A stretch of 64,000 bases of DNA from positions 1 through 64,000 of the forward strand of contig JAIOPQ010000010.1 in NCBI GenBank assembly GCA_021413825.1, written 5' to 3'. The notes beneath the pieces are model-generated. The model made no database searches, was not told the DNA's origin, and saw nothing but the letters and a program-made list of their open reading frames with translations. The stretch comes from Spirochaetia bacterium (lineage in GTDB: Bacteria > Spirochaetota > Leptospiria > Leptospirales > Leptonemataceae). Shown piece after piece: positions 43,396 to 52,388 of this stretch. The translations under genes were made by a program, and so were the position numbers. Positions within the stretch are counted from its first letter, which is position 1, and each line of letters starts with the position of its first letter.

Positions 43396-44277
43396 CTATT
43401 CCGGCCTAACCCGCTGTCCTTCCTCCACAGACTCACCGGGATAGAGAATTACCTCATCACCAGGAGCAAGGCCAGATTTCAGCATGGTCTCAAGAGGTCC
43501 TCTGCGTTCAATCTCTACCGGCGTTTTTCTAGCCCGACCCTTGATTACACGAAATACACTCCACGAATCGCCTTCGCGAAAGAGTGCGCCTGAATTCACC
43601 TTTAAGGCGTCAGGGTTTTGATATGTCACTATCTTGCATTCTAGCCGGAAATTATCACCAAGGCTTTTCCATTTTTCCTTCTCAGTTACAATATCTGCTA
43701 TGATGCGTACGCGGCGCTCTTCCACGCCCAGGGCTGAAACCTTTGCAAATGCCTGTGGTTCAACTGTGCGGACCTGACCTTCCAATGAATCCGGGCCACC
43801 CCAGCGCAAAATGTGGACAGGATTTCCCCGTTGAATGTTGACTGCATCCGCAGAAAGAACTTCAATTACAATTTCAATTGAATGAGTATCGCCTATCTCC
43901 ATAATAGGCTGGCCAATTTCAATTGGCCCTTCATCTTCGCGAAGTATCTTTAAAATTGAACCGTTAGCCGGCGATGCAATGGGTTTGGTCCAATCCCATT
44001 GGATGATCGCAACGGTTTCTCCCCGGCGCACAGAATCACCCGCATGTTTCTGCACTCGTTTTAATACCCCGCTGTACGGGGAAAGAACTACGTGGCGTTC
44101 CTTGATTCGAGTATTGCCATCTTCCTGTACCGTTTGTTCGTACAGGCCCTTTTGAACGCTGGCAATTTCTACGGGTGTCTTTCCAGGAATAAACATCCAG
44201 ATGAGAAGGGCCACACCCCCAAGGGTGAGCGACGCATAAATGATTCTTTTTTTTGTGATGAGTTCGCTTATTTGCAT
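43396..44277 (-). CDS. Periplasmic adaptor (HlyD/MacA-like) of an ABC exporter
   Basis: This 293-residue membrane-fusion protein has an N-terminal membrane helix (IIYASLTLGGVALLIWMFIP). The barrel-sandwich pieces VVLSPYSGVLKRVQKHAGDS and VRRGETVAIIQ, then ASPANGSILKILREDEGPIE, are typical biotinyl-lipoyl hybrids. No long coiled-coil hairpin is present. It continues with a beta-barrel domain (GNPVHILRWGG) and ends with APGDEVILYPGESVEEGQRV. It is downstream of the ABC permease, with three bases between. Partners and substrate of the exporter are unknown. Confidence 0.85.
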   Translation of the reverse strand: MQISELITKKRIIYASLTLGGVALLIWMFIPGKTPVEIASVQKGLYEQTVQEDGNTRIKERHVVLSPYSGVLKRVQKHAGDSVRRGETVAIIQWDWTKPIASPANGSILKILREDEGPIEIGQPIMEIGDTHSIEIVIEVLSADAVNIQRGNPVHILRWGGPDSLEGQVRTVEPQAFAKVSALGVEERRVRIIADIVTEKEKWKSLGDNFRLECKIVTYQNPDALKVNSGALFREGDSWSVFRVIKGRARKTPVEIERRGPLETMLKSGLAPGDEVILYPGESVEEGQRVRPE

Positions 44278-44280
44278 GGA

Positions 44281-46573
44281 TTATTCTCTCAATTTTAATA
44301 CTGCAACCAGATCGAGTTTCTGAATCTGACGCCTGGCCAGAAGGACAGAAAAAAAGGTGCTAACAATTATGATGAGTGATGCAATTGCAACCGTAGATGG
44401 GACTATTACCAGCGGAAAATAGAATGCTTCCACCTTACCTGCTGACTTCTAGAATTATCTCGCCAATCAGCAGGCGGAAAACCTCTCCACGCGTAAACCC
44501 AAGAACACGGAGGCTTGCAAGCTCCCAGGATCTTTCCGAAAGCGAAACCATCACCATATTGTACACCACCCCAACTGCAATCACGCTTGCAAAGCCGACC
44601 ATGAAGAAGGCCATTGTAAGCATCATGGTTGCCAGCATTTTTTGAAACGTCTCGATCTGTGCTTTCTTTGAGTCTACACTTGCAACCATGGGCATACCTT
44701 TAAGCCGCGTGAATACTGTGTCCGTCAATCGCGGGTCGACTGTGATTGCAGCCATGGTGATTGTATTGTCTTCCTGCAGGATTCTGTTTAGCGCACGGAT
44801 ATCCATATAGGCACCAGAGCCAAGCAACTCTTCTGTAATGGCCGTAATTACAACCCTCAAGTGCTTCTTGTTACCGGTTAACGTTTCTATCTCAAGGAAA
44901 TCACCGGGGTGCGCGTCCAATTTTTCTGCCAGGCGCACATTGAGCATTAAGCCTTCCTGTGCAATAGCAATTGGAGTCAAATCGCGATTCATCAGCCTGC
45001 GCAATCTTGAGGTCTGTGGCAATCCTATGATGGATGTATCCTTAAACAATTCACCCTTGCGCAGTCTTACACCTATGGCGCGATAGCCTTCCGCGTATGT
45101 TACGCCCGGTGTTGCCATTAGCTCGCCCAGGGCGCGATCTGGAACTACATCATTGAACAAGACTGTTGCGTCTTCGCGCTGAGCATTGTTAAACTGAAAC
45201 TTCAGAAGAAAACTAATTGTATCGGTCCAGAATAATCCAAGAAGCACTATGCCCAGGGCCATAGCCAGGCCAAGGATTGAAAGTCCGCTGCGAAACGGTT
45301 TCATTGTAAAATTTCGCACGGCCATCTTGCTGCGCGTTGAAAGGCCACCGGCCAGCTTCTCGATCCATGCTCGCTTGTAAATTGGTGGAGCGGGGGGGCG
45401 CATGGCTTCAGCAGGGACAAGACGAAACGCTTCGCGAAGGGAAAGGGACGCCCCAAACAATGCCGCACCGAGGCTTACCGCGATGCCGATTAACGGCACG
45501 TACGCAGAGAATACATAGTCGAGCGACGGAAAGCGAAAATAGTCCGCGTACAGATTTGTCATGGCCTGTCCAAGCCAGATCCCCGGCCCGATAGCGCCAA
45601 TTGCACCCAATAGAATCATGATAGATACAATCTTGAAATAATGAACTGCTATTTGAAAATTTCCGTACCCCAGGGCTTTGAGCGTTGCGATTTGTTCGCG
45701 TTGTCTGGTTACAAGTCTTGCTATTACTATGTGCAACAGAAAGGCAGCAACGCCCAGGAAAATGGACGGCAGCGCAATGATCATAACCTTAAGTTCTTCG
45801 AGTTCGCTGTTTAAGAAAAAGTGAGACGGGTGTTTATCTCTCCCAAAGGCACCCAGTCCGCCATAGCCATTGAGTAATCGATCCAGAGTATGAATGATTT
45901 CTTGTTCTGATCCATCTGATTTCATTCGCAGTGAAACACTGTTGAACATTCCTTCGTAGTGCAATGCCTGCGAAAGAGTTCGCTCCGATACCCATACAAC
46001 TCCGTAATGCTTATCATCCGGGAGAATACCACGAATGAAATAGACGTACTCCGGCGAAAGTCCAATCCCGACCACATTAAACATTTGATAGCGACCGTTG
46101 ATCGTAGCTGAGAATTCCGCACCTGGATTCAGGTTGTTGGCCTTTGCGAATGCCTCGCTAACTACTGCCTCCGTTAAGCTGAATGGCTCTGGGATTCGCC
46201 CGCGGGTAATGTAAAGACGATTCAGGACGGATTCAGTGTCATCAGGAAGCGAAACAAATCTACCTGTTGCAGGCTCAATCATATCAGGGAGGTTGATTGT
46301 AGCGTCGAAAAGAATGCGCCCTTCCGCAACGTCCACGCCCTCAATATCAGAAATTTGTCCGAGCAGCGTTCGCGGAGCGCGTTTTACAACACTGAATACA
46401 TCAGCAAAGCGCGAGGACCTATAAAATATGTCTACTGCATGATTGAGTGAATTGTAGGCTGTGATGTATGAAATGAGAATTGCCACACCGCACGCAGTTA
46501 CGAGTGCAATCGTAATGGTCTGGCTTTTCATTCCCAGCAGTTCGCGCAGTGCTTTACGGTCGAGTGGACTCAC
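44281..46573 (-). pseudogene. FtsX-like ABC permease, broken near its C terminus
   Basis: The upstream frame encodes 712 residues of an FtsX/MacB-type permease with two FtsX domains and about eight membrane helices; it begins [20 protein letters not shown] and stops at GEIILEVSR. The normal C-terminal helices follow in another frame: VEAFYFPLVIVPSTVAIASL, LIIIVSTFFSVLLA and finally RRQIQKLDLVAVLKLRE, whose TAA (44281-44283) sits three bases before the adaptor's ATG. Roughly 20-25 residues between the two pieces are missing and the frame shifts near 44431-44446. The last domain cannot be made intact, so activity is doubtful. Confidence 0.8.
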
Positions 46574-47301
46574 CAGTGAATCTCTTGCGGTTTAAGTTTT
46601 GTCTTGTTCACTCGCTCTGATGCTATCCGACCATCTGCTAAATGGAAAACTCGATCCGCCATTCCTGCAATTGCCGCGTTATGCGTAATTATGACTGTAG
46701 TTGCTCCAAGCTCTTCGTTCACCTTTTTTAGCGCATCCAGAACGATCTGGCCCGTCTTGAGATCGAGCGCACCTGTAGGTTCATCACACAGAAGCATGTC
46801 CGGCCTTTTGGCTATTGCACGTGCAATAGCTACCCGTTGTTGCTCACCACCTGATAACTGCGAAGGAAAATGATCAGCTCTGTCTGTCAGGCCAACCAGT
46901 GTTAAGGCCTGGTCTGCTGTCATGGGGTTCTTTGATATCTGGATTACAAGTTCTACGTTTTCTCTGGCAGTTAGGCCTGGAATGAGATTGTAGAACTGAA
47001 ACACAAATCCAACATGCTCACGTCTGTAGCGAGTCAACTCTGCTTCGTCTGCTTTAAGCAAATCATGATCACGATATCTTAATTGCCCAGAGGTTGGAGT
47101 ATCCAGTCCTCCAAGTATATTTAGTAATGTGGATTTGCCGCTTCCTGACGGTCCAAGTAGTACTACAAATTCACCTCCGTACAACGTTAGGTCAATTGTT
47201 CTGAGCGCAAATACGTCAATCTCACCGGTATTGTAGACTCGACTCAGACCCTCTGCTATGCAGATAGGATCGCGTGAATGTTGCTTCTTGTGATGCTTCA
47301 T
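46570..47301 (-). CDS. ABC transporter ATPase (LolD/MacB-type)
   Basis: This 243-residue ATPase powers the permease next to it. Walker A is [17 protein letters not shown], the Q-loop region follows, the signature [20 protein letters not shown] lies near 140, and Walker [16 protein letters not shown] follows. The sequence matches the MacB/LolD branch rather than uptake systems. It overlaps the permease gene by four bases. Since the permease gene is interrupted, the complete exporter may not work. Confidence 0.92.
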   Translation of the reverse strand: MKHHKKQHSRDPICIAEGLSRVYNTGEIDVFALRTIDLTLYGGEFVVLLGPSGSGKSTLLNILGGLDTPTSGQLRYRDHDLLKADEAELTRYRREHVGFVFQFYNLIPGLTARENVELVIQISKNPMTADQALTLVGLTDRADHFPSQLSGGEQQRVAIARAIAKRPDMLLCDEPTGALDLKTGQIVLDALKKVNEELGATTVIITHNAAIAGMADRVFHLADGRIASERVNKTKLKPQEIHW

Positions 47302-47303
47302 TG

Positions 47304-47573
47304 CTACGTTCGGTCGGTGTTTTGCCGCAACCGATGGTGGAGATGATGCAATTGATCAAGCAGGCCAAGAATAATTGGAATTGCTTCATCGTTAACCCCA
47401 AACTCTGAGCGCAGATTAAGAATCAGTTGAATGCGCGCAAGATCCTCTTCATCGAGTGTGTTGTCTGGCTCCGCTGGCATGATCCACTCATTCTGGATCC
47501 ACTCTACAATTATGGTCGTTTCAATGGAGCATTGCCTGGCAGCTTCCTCAATCTTGAACAATTGCCTGTCCAT
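47304..47573 (-). CDS. cbpM: CbpM-like chaperone modulator
   Basis: This 89-residue protein resembles CbpM, which binds the J-domain protein CbpA and reduces its co-chaperone activity. The helix-turn-helix-like start ([20 protein letters not shown]) is followed by [20 protein letters not shown] and a last helix ([20 protein letters not shown]), the usual CbpM pattern. The ATG overlaps the original stop codon of cbpA by one base. Confidence 0.8.
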   Translation of the reverse strand: MDRQLFKIEEAARQCSIETTIIVEWIQNEWIMPAEPDNTLDEEDLARIQLILNLRSEFGVNDEAIPIILGLLDQLHHLHHRLRQNTDRT

Positions 47574-48458
47574 CAGTTTGCCTCCGCCTGTTTTTCAAAT
47601 TCCTCTCTGGGATTATACGAATGAGTTTCGCTCCATTCCTTTACTGCTTCTTTTAAACTCGAATCGATCTCAGTTGGAAGCACCACTCTAAGAACTACAA
47701 TCAAATCTCCGCGCTCACTTGAATCAGGCGATCCAATTCCCTTTCGGCGGAATTTTTAGTAAAACAGGAGATTCCATTGTAGGAACGCGCACTTCTCCGC
47801 CAAGGATCGCTTCGCTAAGCGAGATTGGCAGCTCGACTTCAAGATTCTTTGAAACTCGTGTGAACAGTTTCGAAGGTCGTACGTGAATTTCTACGTAAGC
47901 ATCGCCGGGTGGACCATCACCCATTCCTGGTCCGCCAAGACCTTTGAGGCGCAGTTGTTTCCCGGATTCAATTCCTGGGGGAATCTTGACTTTAAGTTTC
48001 TTTCCGCCTGGTAAATTGATTTCTTTTTCAGCTCCAAGGACTGCGTCGCGAAACTCAACTTCAAGGCTGAATGCGCGATCTTCGCCGGAAAAAGAAGCCT
48101 TGCCGCCCCTGCCAAACAGTGATTCAAAGAGGTCTGCGTCCATTCCTCCAAACGATGACGAATAACGTCCGCCGTCTGATTGTGTCTCGTAGTAGAACGG
48201 TCCCTGTGATCCTGGCCTGGTCTGTTGCTCCGCTCCGCTTTCGTCTATTTCCCCATTGTCATAGCGGGTGCGGATTGCGGGATCACTCAGAAGATCGTTG
48301 GCGGAAGTAACTTCTTTGAACTTCTTCTCTGCTTCCTTGTTTCCTGGATTTAGATCCGGGTGATACTTCTTTGCCAGTTTGCGATATGCGTTCTTGATGT
48401 CAGTTTGGGATGCCTCCCTGGTTAGGCCCAGAATCTCGTATGGATTTTTGTTTGCCAT
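47573..48458 (-). pseudogene. cbpA: CbpA (DnaJ-class co-chaperone), internal deletion and frameshift
   Basis: ATG 48458 (AGGAG 11 bases upstream) opens a DnaJ-family protein without a zinc finger, as in CbpA. The J domain carries [17 protein letters not shown] and YHPDL, and substrate-binding domains follow with [20 protein letters not shown]. The frame runs to LLKIPPKG and then stops at GNWIA. In another frame the protein continues [20 protein letters not shown] and ends EFEKQAEAN, with a TGA (47573-47575) overlapping the cbpM ATG. About 12 residues (the second GTxxGxxxRL motif) are missing at the CGGCGG string near 47745. The longest frame (from 48581) adds 41 unrelated N-terminal residues and is not preferred. 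Confidence 0.8.
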
Positions 48459-48601
48459 GCAGGAACGCTCTCCTTGCGCGAGTGAGGATAGGTGTGCCTT
48501 CGCGCTCTCCAGATTGTTAACTGACTGTTTTTCAAAGATAGCACTATATTCTGAAAATTTCAATAGCGACGCAGCCCGCAAAAGACTCTCTGTCTAAAAA
48601 T

Positions 48602-49207
48602 ATGAAAAAAATAGAAACTCTGCGTGATCCGTTGAGTGGGTCGCAAATCCGACTTGGTGTCATGGGAACTTCTGCAGATACGTTTGATGATCGCCTGCGA
48701 CCTTTATGCCATGCGCTGGGCCGTGCGATTGTAGAGAGCGGGTGTTGTATTGTGACTGGTGCTTGTCCTGGCATTCCGCATGAAGTGGTCCTGGCTGCGC
48801 ATGCAGCTGGAGGACGCGCAATCGGAATTTCGCCCGCGACCAACCTCAAAGAGCACGTGGAGCGATACGACAGTCCCTATCATGAATATGAGACCATGAT
48901 TTTCACAGGGCTGGGTTTGATGGGTCGGGAAGTTATCAATATTCGCTCAAGCGACATGATCATCATTATAGGCGGTCGGTCAGGAACTCTAGGCGAGTTC
49001 GCAATTGCGTATGATGAAGGGAAGCTGATTGGAGTTCTGGATCACACCGGCGGCATCGCAGATGTAATTCCGGAAATCGCAAGGCGGATTGGCAAAGCGA
49101 CTGGTGCAGAGGTAATACGGGCAACCGATGCCCAGGCACTGGTTAAGGCCATGCTCGATCGATATTTTTCACCGGACTATCAGTGTCCCGGAAATCCCTC
49201 CGCTTAG
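48602..49207 (+). CDS. LOG-family/lysine-decarboxylase-like Rossmann protein
   Basis: This 201-residue protein resembles the TIGR00725/LOG family. It has GVMGTSADTFDDRL and VTGACPGIPHEVVLAAHAAG near the N-terminal half, the motif IIIIGGRSGTLGEFAIAYDE (like PGGxGTxxE), and LIGVLDHTGGIADVI later. Such proteins are nucleotide-binding; cytokinin-activating phosphoribohydrolase activity is known for some relatives, but is not assumed here. Its stop overlaps the stop of the convergent CBS gene by four bases. Confidence 0.8.
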   Translation: MKKIETLRDPLSGSQIRLGVMGTSADTFDDRLRPLCHALGRAIVESGCCIVTGACPGIPHEVVLAAHAAGGRAIGISPATNLKEHVERYDSPYHEYETMIFTGLGLMGREVINIRSSDMIIIIGGRSGTLGEFAIAYDEGKLIGVLDHTGGIADVIPEIARRIGKATGAEVIRATDAQALVKAMLDRYFSPDYQCPGNPSA

Positions 49208-49653
49208 GATTTGGAAACTTCTATTGGTTTCATCCTGGAACCAGCCGCTTCAGATTCAATGGCGCATTTTAGTATGTCAGATGCGCTAATGATGCCGCGA
49301 TATTTCATGCGATCATCTACAACTACCAGTCGATCAACCTGTCTGATATCCATGGTGTTGACTGCATCCCAGAGCGGCGCAGTATACTGCACGGGGACAA
49401 GTCGGCTGAACGGGCGCGATTCATTAATGGGCAGTTGCGAAAGTTCAAGGCTGTGCGGTAAAACCAGATTCAATAAATTCAAGGCGGAAAGAAGGGCCAC
49501 GGGCCGTTGATCGTCGTCAAGAATCACAAGGTAGGAGGCGTTACTTGCCTTCAATCCTGGCACAATATCAGCCCAGGACTTGTGTAGCGAGACGGCCAGA
49601 GCATTCGTATCCATGGCGTCCTTGACGGTTTTCGCCGGGAGAGGGAGGATCAC
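49204..49653 (-). CDS. CBS-domain pair protein
   Basis: This 149-residue protein consists of two CBS motifs, which bind adenine nucleotides and regulate partners. The first has VKDAMDTNALAVSLHKSWAD and YLVILDDDQRPVALLSALNL, and the second PLWDAVNTMDIRQVDRLVVV followed by DDRMKYRGIISASDILK. It starts with GTG at 49653. A dyad CTGAT-N4-ATCAG lies between this gene and the CRP/FNR regulator, so both may be under its control. Confidence 0.8.
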   Translation of the reverse strand: MILPLPAKTVKDAMDTNALAVSLHKSWADIVPGLKASNASYLVILDDDQRPVALLSALNLLNLVLPHSLELSQLPINESRPFSRLVPVQYTAPLWDAVNTMDIRQVDRLVVVDDRMKYRGIISASDILKCAIESEAAGSRMKPIEVSKS

Positions 49654-49735
49654 GTGATTAGCCCCATAAAATTAGACACCATCGTATCATGACCAGGAAG
49701 CGTCCAACCTGCCATGACGTGCGACAGGCGCTACG

Positions 49736-49749
49736 CTGATTTAGATCAG
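49736..49749. promoter_or_regulatory. CRP/FNR-type dyad CTGAT-N4-ATCAG
   Basis: CTGATTTAGATCAG is a perfect inverted repeat resembling the FNR box TTGAT-N4-ATCAA. It lies 106 bases before the CRP/FNR regulator's ATG and 83 bases before the divergent CBS gene's GTG. Autoregulation is likely. No -10/-35 pair was assigned with confidence in this 202-base gap. Confidence 0.6.
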
Positions 49750-49855
49750 ACTTTTTACCCGGCAGATATGGCGTATACCTGCTCATTCGACCATTCGCCC
49801 CATCCCCCGTTGACTGAAACTTTCAAATGATGTATAACTCTTTTGAGGCGAATAT

Positions 49856-50557
49856 ATGGCAGAAACTAATAGCAATTCATCCGCGGTTGTAACCCCGGGA
49901 TTTTTCTCACGTCTGACGAAATCGGGAAGTGCGGTACTTGAGCGGATTCGTCGCAAGCGCATCCTGCGTAAGAACCACCATCTTTTGCATGAAGGCGACG
50001 ATGCAGGACAGTTTTTTGAAATTGTCCAGGGCATGGTTCGCATCTATCGCACAACGCGAGAGGCAAAAGAGCAAACCCTGGAAATTCATCGTGCAGGAGA
50101 TCTGGCCGGTCTGCGAGATTGTCTTGGACAAACAACGTTTCATCATTCTGCGGTCTGCATGGAGGATTGTGAAGTTTACGTATACACCCTGGCCAACCTC
50201 CAGGAAATTCTTGCAGCCGATCCTGCCTTCCACCGTGTAATCGCCAGCTGGTTGGCTTCCGGTTGGGTTGCTTCAGAGAATCGCGTTCATTCACTTTGCA
50301 CAAAACCGGTTCACGGTCGTCTTGCAGAATTGATACTCTCCCTGGGCAGCCAGAATGACTCAATATGCTTTGACTTCACCCGAGAAACCCTTGCGTCGTT
50401 GCTGGGCACTAGCACAGAAACGATCATTCGCGCCCTCTCTGATTTCAAATCCAGGCACTGGATAGAAGTTGAAAAAAGATCCGTCAGAATCTGCAACCCG
50501 GCGGAATTAATGCGCCTTGCTGAAATGCATGATCGCGGTCTGGCGGTGGCAAGTTGA
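49856..50557 (+). CDS. CRP/FNR-family transcription regulator
   Basis: This 233-residue regulator has a cyclic-nucleotide-binding-like domain (ILRKNHHLLHEGDDAGQFFE, IVQGMVRIYRTT) and a helix-turn-helix (FTRETLASLLGTSTETIIRA). The recognition helix TETIIR has the FNR-like E188 and R192, but Ile replaces the FNR serine at 191. The N-terminal iron-sulfur cysteines of FNR are absent, so it probably senses something else, such as redox, NO, haem or a nucleotide. Identical dyads upstream of its own gene and of the usp-cco run suggest it controls both. It overlaps the CoA-transferase gene by four bases (TTGA). Confidence 0.88.
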   Translation: MAETNSNSSAVVTPGFFSRLTKSGSAVLERIRRKRILRKNHHLLHEGDDAGQFFEIVQGMVRIYRTTREAKEQTLEIHRAGDLAGLRDCLGQTTFHHSAVCMEDCEVYVYTLANLQEILAADPAFHRVIASWLASGWVASENRVHSLCTKPVHGRLAELILSLGSQNDSICFDFTRETLASLLGTSTETIIRALSDFKSRHWIEVEKRSVRICNPAELMRLAEMHDRGLAVAS

Positions 50558-51825
50558 GCGCCCGGACTGTACACACGCAGCGGGCCATCGAGGCGATTAC
50601 ATCCGGGCAACGCGTCTTTGTCCACGGTGGAGCTGCAACACCGCAGGCGCTCATCAAAGCGCTCGTGTCACGCGCACCCGAGCTCAAGAATGTTGAGATA
50701 GTGCAAATTCATACGGAAGGTCCAGCTCCCTATGCTCAGCCGGAACTTTCCGCAAGCTTCAGGCCCAATGTTTTTTTTATTGGGGCGAATATGCGTGAGG
50801 CCGTGCAAACGGGTCGAGCGGATTATATTCCAGTGTTTTTGAGCGAGGTGCCACGGTTGTTTCGCCGGGGCATTCTGCCTTTGGACGTAGCCATGGTGCA
50901 TGTTTCTCCGCCGGATCAACATGGATTCATGTCGCTTGGTGTCTCCGTGGACATAGCCCGGGCAGCCGTGGATTGCGCCAGGGTCGTAATTGCGCAGGTT
51001 AACCCCAACATGCCCAGGACGCATGGAGATAGTATGGTCCATAAAGATCACGTCGACATGATAGTTGAATGCAACGATGCGATCCCTGAGACTGCGATCC
51101 CTCCTTTTACCTCTGTTGAGGATTCGATTGGACGTCATGTGGCATCTCTTGTCGAGGACGGTGCATGTTTGCAGATGGGCATTGGTGCAATCCCGAATGC
51201 TGTCCTTTCGAAGCTTGGGTCGCATAAGCACCTTGGCGTTCACAGTGAAATGTTTTCCGACGGTCTTGTAGATCTTGTTGAATCGGGTGTTGTAACCGGT
51301 GAGATGAAAACAAAACATCCAGGTAAGATAGTGTCTGGCTTTGTGATGGGCACAAAGCGTGTATTTGATTTTGTAAACGACAATCCCCTGGTCGAGATGC
51401 TGGATATAGCCTACATCAACGATGCCGCCGTGATCAGAAGGAATGCGCGCGTCACAGCCATCAACAGTGCCATTGAGGTTGATTTAACAGGACAGATATG
51501 CGCTGACTCAATTGGACACAGACTGTTCTCGGGGGTCGGTGGGCAGATGGATTTCATGCACGGTGCATCGCTTTCTGAAGGCGGAAAACCAATCATCGCC
51601 TTGCCCTCTACAACCTCAAAGGGTGTATCAAGAATCGTAAATACATTGCGACCGGGTGCAGGTGTAGTCACAACCCGAGCACACGTGCATTATGTAGTAA
51701 CAGAACACGGGATTGCTGATCTCTACGGTAAGAATCTCAGGCAACGCGCCCGAGCACTGATTGAAATTGCACATCCAGAACACAGGGAGTTTCTAGAAGA
51801 GCAAGCGCGCAGCGTAGGCGCATAG
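50554..51825 (+). CDS. Acetyl-CoA hydrolase/4-hydroxybutyrate CoA-transferase family
   Basis: This 423-residue enzyme moves CoA between carboxylic acids via a glutamyl-CoA intermediate. CoA-transferase features are GQRVFVHGGAATPQALIKAL near residue 18, LQMGIGAIPNAVL, HLGVHSEMFSDGLVDLVESG with the catalytic-type glutamate, and GVGGQMDFMHGASLSEGG and ALPSTTSKGVSRIV. The sequence fits the Cat1/4-hydroxybutyrate CoA-transferase group. The start is a TTG in the stop codon of the regulator gene, so the two are co-translated. The acyl substrate is not evident. Confidence 0.9.
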   Translation: MSARTVHTQRAIEAITSGQRVFVHGGAATPQALIKALVSRAPELKNVEIVQIHTEGPAPYAQPELSASFRPNVFFIGANMREAVQTGRADYIPVFLSEVPRLFRRGILPLDVAMVHVSPPDQHGFMSLGVSVDIARAAVDCARVVIAQVNPNMPRTHGDSMVHKDHVDMIVECNDAIPETAIPPFTSVEDSIGRHVASLVEDGACLQMGIGAIPNAVLSKLGSHKHLGVHSEMFSDGLVDLVESGVVTGEMKTKHPGKIVSGFVMGTKRVFDFVNDNPLVEMLDIAYINDAAVIRRNARVTAINSAIEVDLTGQICADSIGHRLFSGVGGQMDFMHGASLSEGGKPIIALPSTTSKGVSRIVNTLRPGAGVVTTRAHVHYVVTEHGIADLYGKNLRQRARALIEIAHPEHREFLEEQARSVGA

Positions 51826-51844
51826 CTGGCAGGCGAGCGAGGCA

Positions 51845-51858
51845 CTGATAAATATCAG
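51845..51858. promoter_or_regulatory. CRP/FNR-type dyad upstream of the usp-cco run
   Basis: CTGATAAATATCAG, in the wider palindrome ACTGATAAATATCAGT, is the same dyad as at 49736-49749. Its centre is about 62-64 bases upstream of the start site implied by TATAGT (51904-51909), typical of class I activation. It precedes the universal stress protein gene at 51917. Confidence 0.62.
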
Positions 51859-51916
51859 TATCATTCGCTGACGTCAAGCAGGCGAGCCCAATCGCTTCTC
51901 TTCTATAGTATTGATT

Positions 51917-52351
51917 ATGAAGTTTCAAAATATACTCTGCCCAACCGATTTCTCTGAGTCTGCCGCAAAAGCACTGACGCTGGCCGACGAGATGGCTGCA
52001 CAATTTGATGGGAAGTTGAATTTGCTGCATGTTGTCTACGATTTGAATATTTACTCCGGAGCAGCATCGACTATGGCCTGGTATCCCACCATGTATGTTG
52101 ATCTGGAAAAAATAGCGCATGAGGAAATGCAAAAGACCTTAAAGTCTGTTAAGCGTGCAAAACGAGTCTCAAGTAAAATTGAGCGGGGAACGGGCAGCGA
52201 CCTTATCCTGAACTACGCCCGGGCTAATGGATGTGATTTAATTGTTATGGGAACTCATGGACGGAGCGGAATTGAACGGCTCGTCATGGGTAGTACAACT
52301 GAGCTAGTAATCCGCCATGCAGAATGTCCCGTGCTGACTGTCAGACTATAG
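51917..52351 (+). CDS. Universal stress protein (UspA family)
   Basis: This UspA-family protein of 144 residues has the N-terminal opening KFQNILCPTDFSESAAKALT and the ATP-binding motif GTHGRSGIERLVMGSTTELV followed by IRHAECPVLTV. Usp proteins help cells survive stress or low oxygen, and they are often under FNR-type control. The ATG at 51917 lies just after a TATAGT; no ribosome site is visible. It precedes the ccoN gene by 37 bases. Confidence 0.88.
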   Translation: MKFQNILCPTDFSESAAKALTLADEMAAQFDGKLNLLHVVYDLNIYSGAASTMAWYPTMYVDLEKIAHEEMQKTLKSVKRAKRVSSKIERGTGSDLILNYARANGCDLIVMGTHGRSGIERLVMGSTTELVIRHAECPVLTVRL

Positions 52352-52388
52352 GGCTGACAATCGTCACTGGAGATCTGCGATTTCAATC

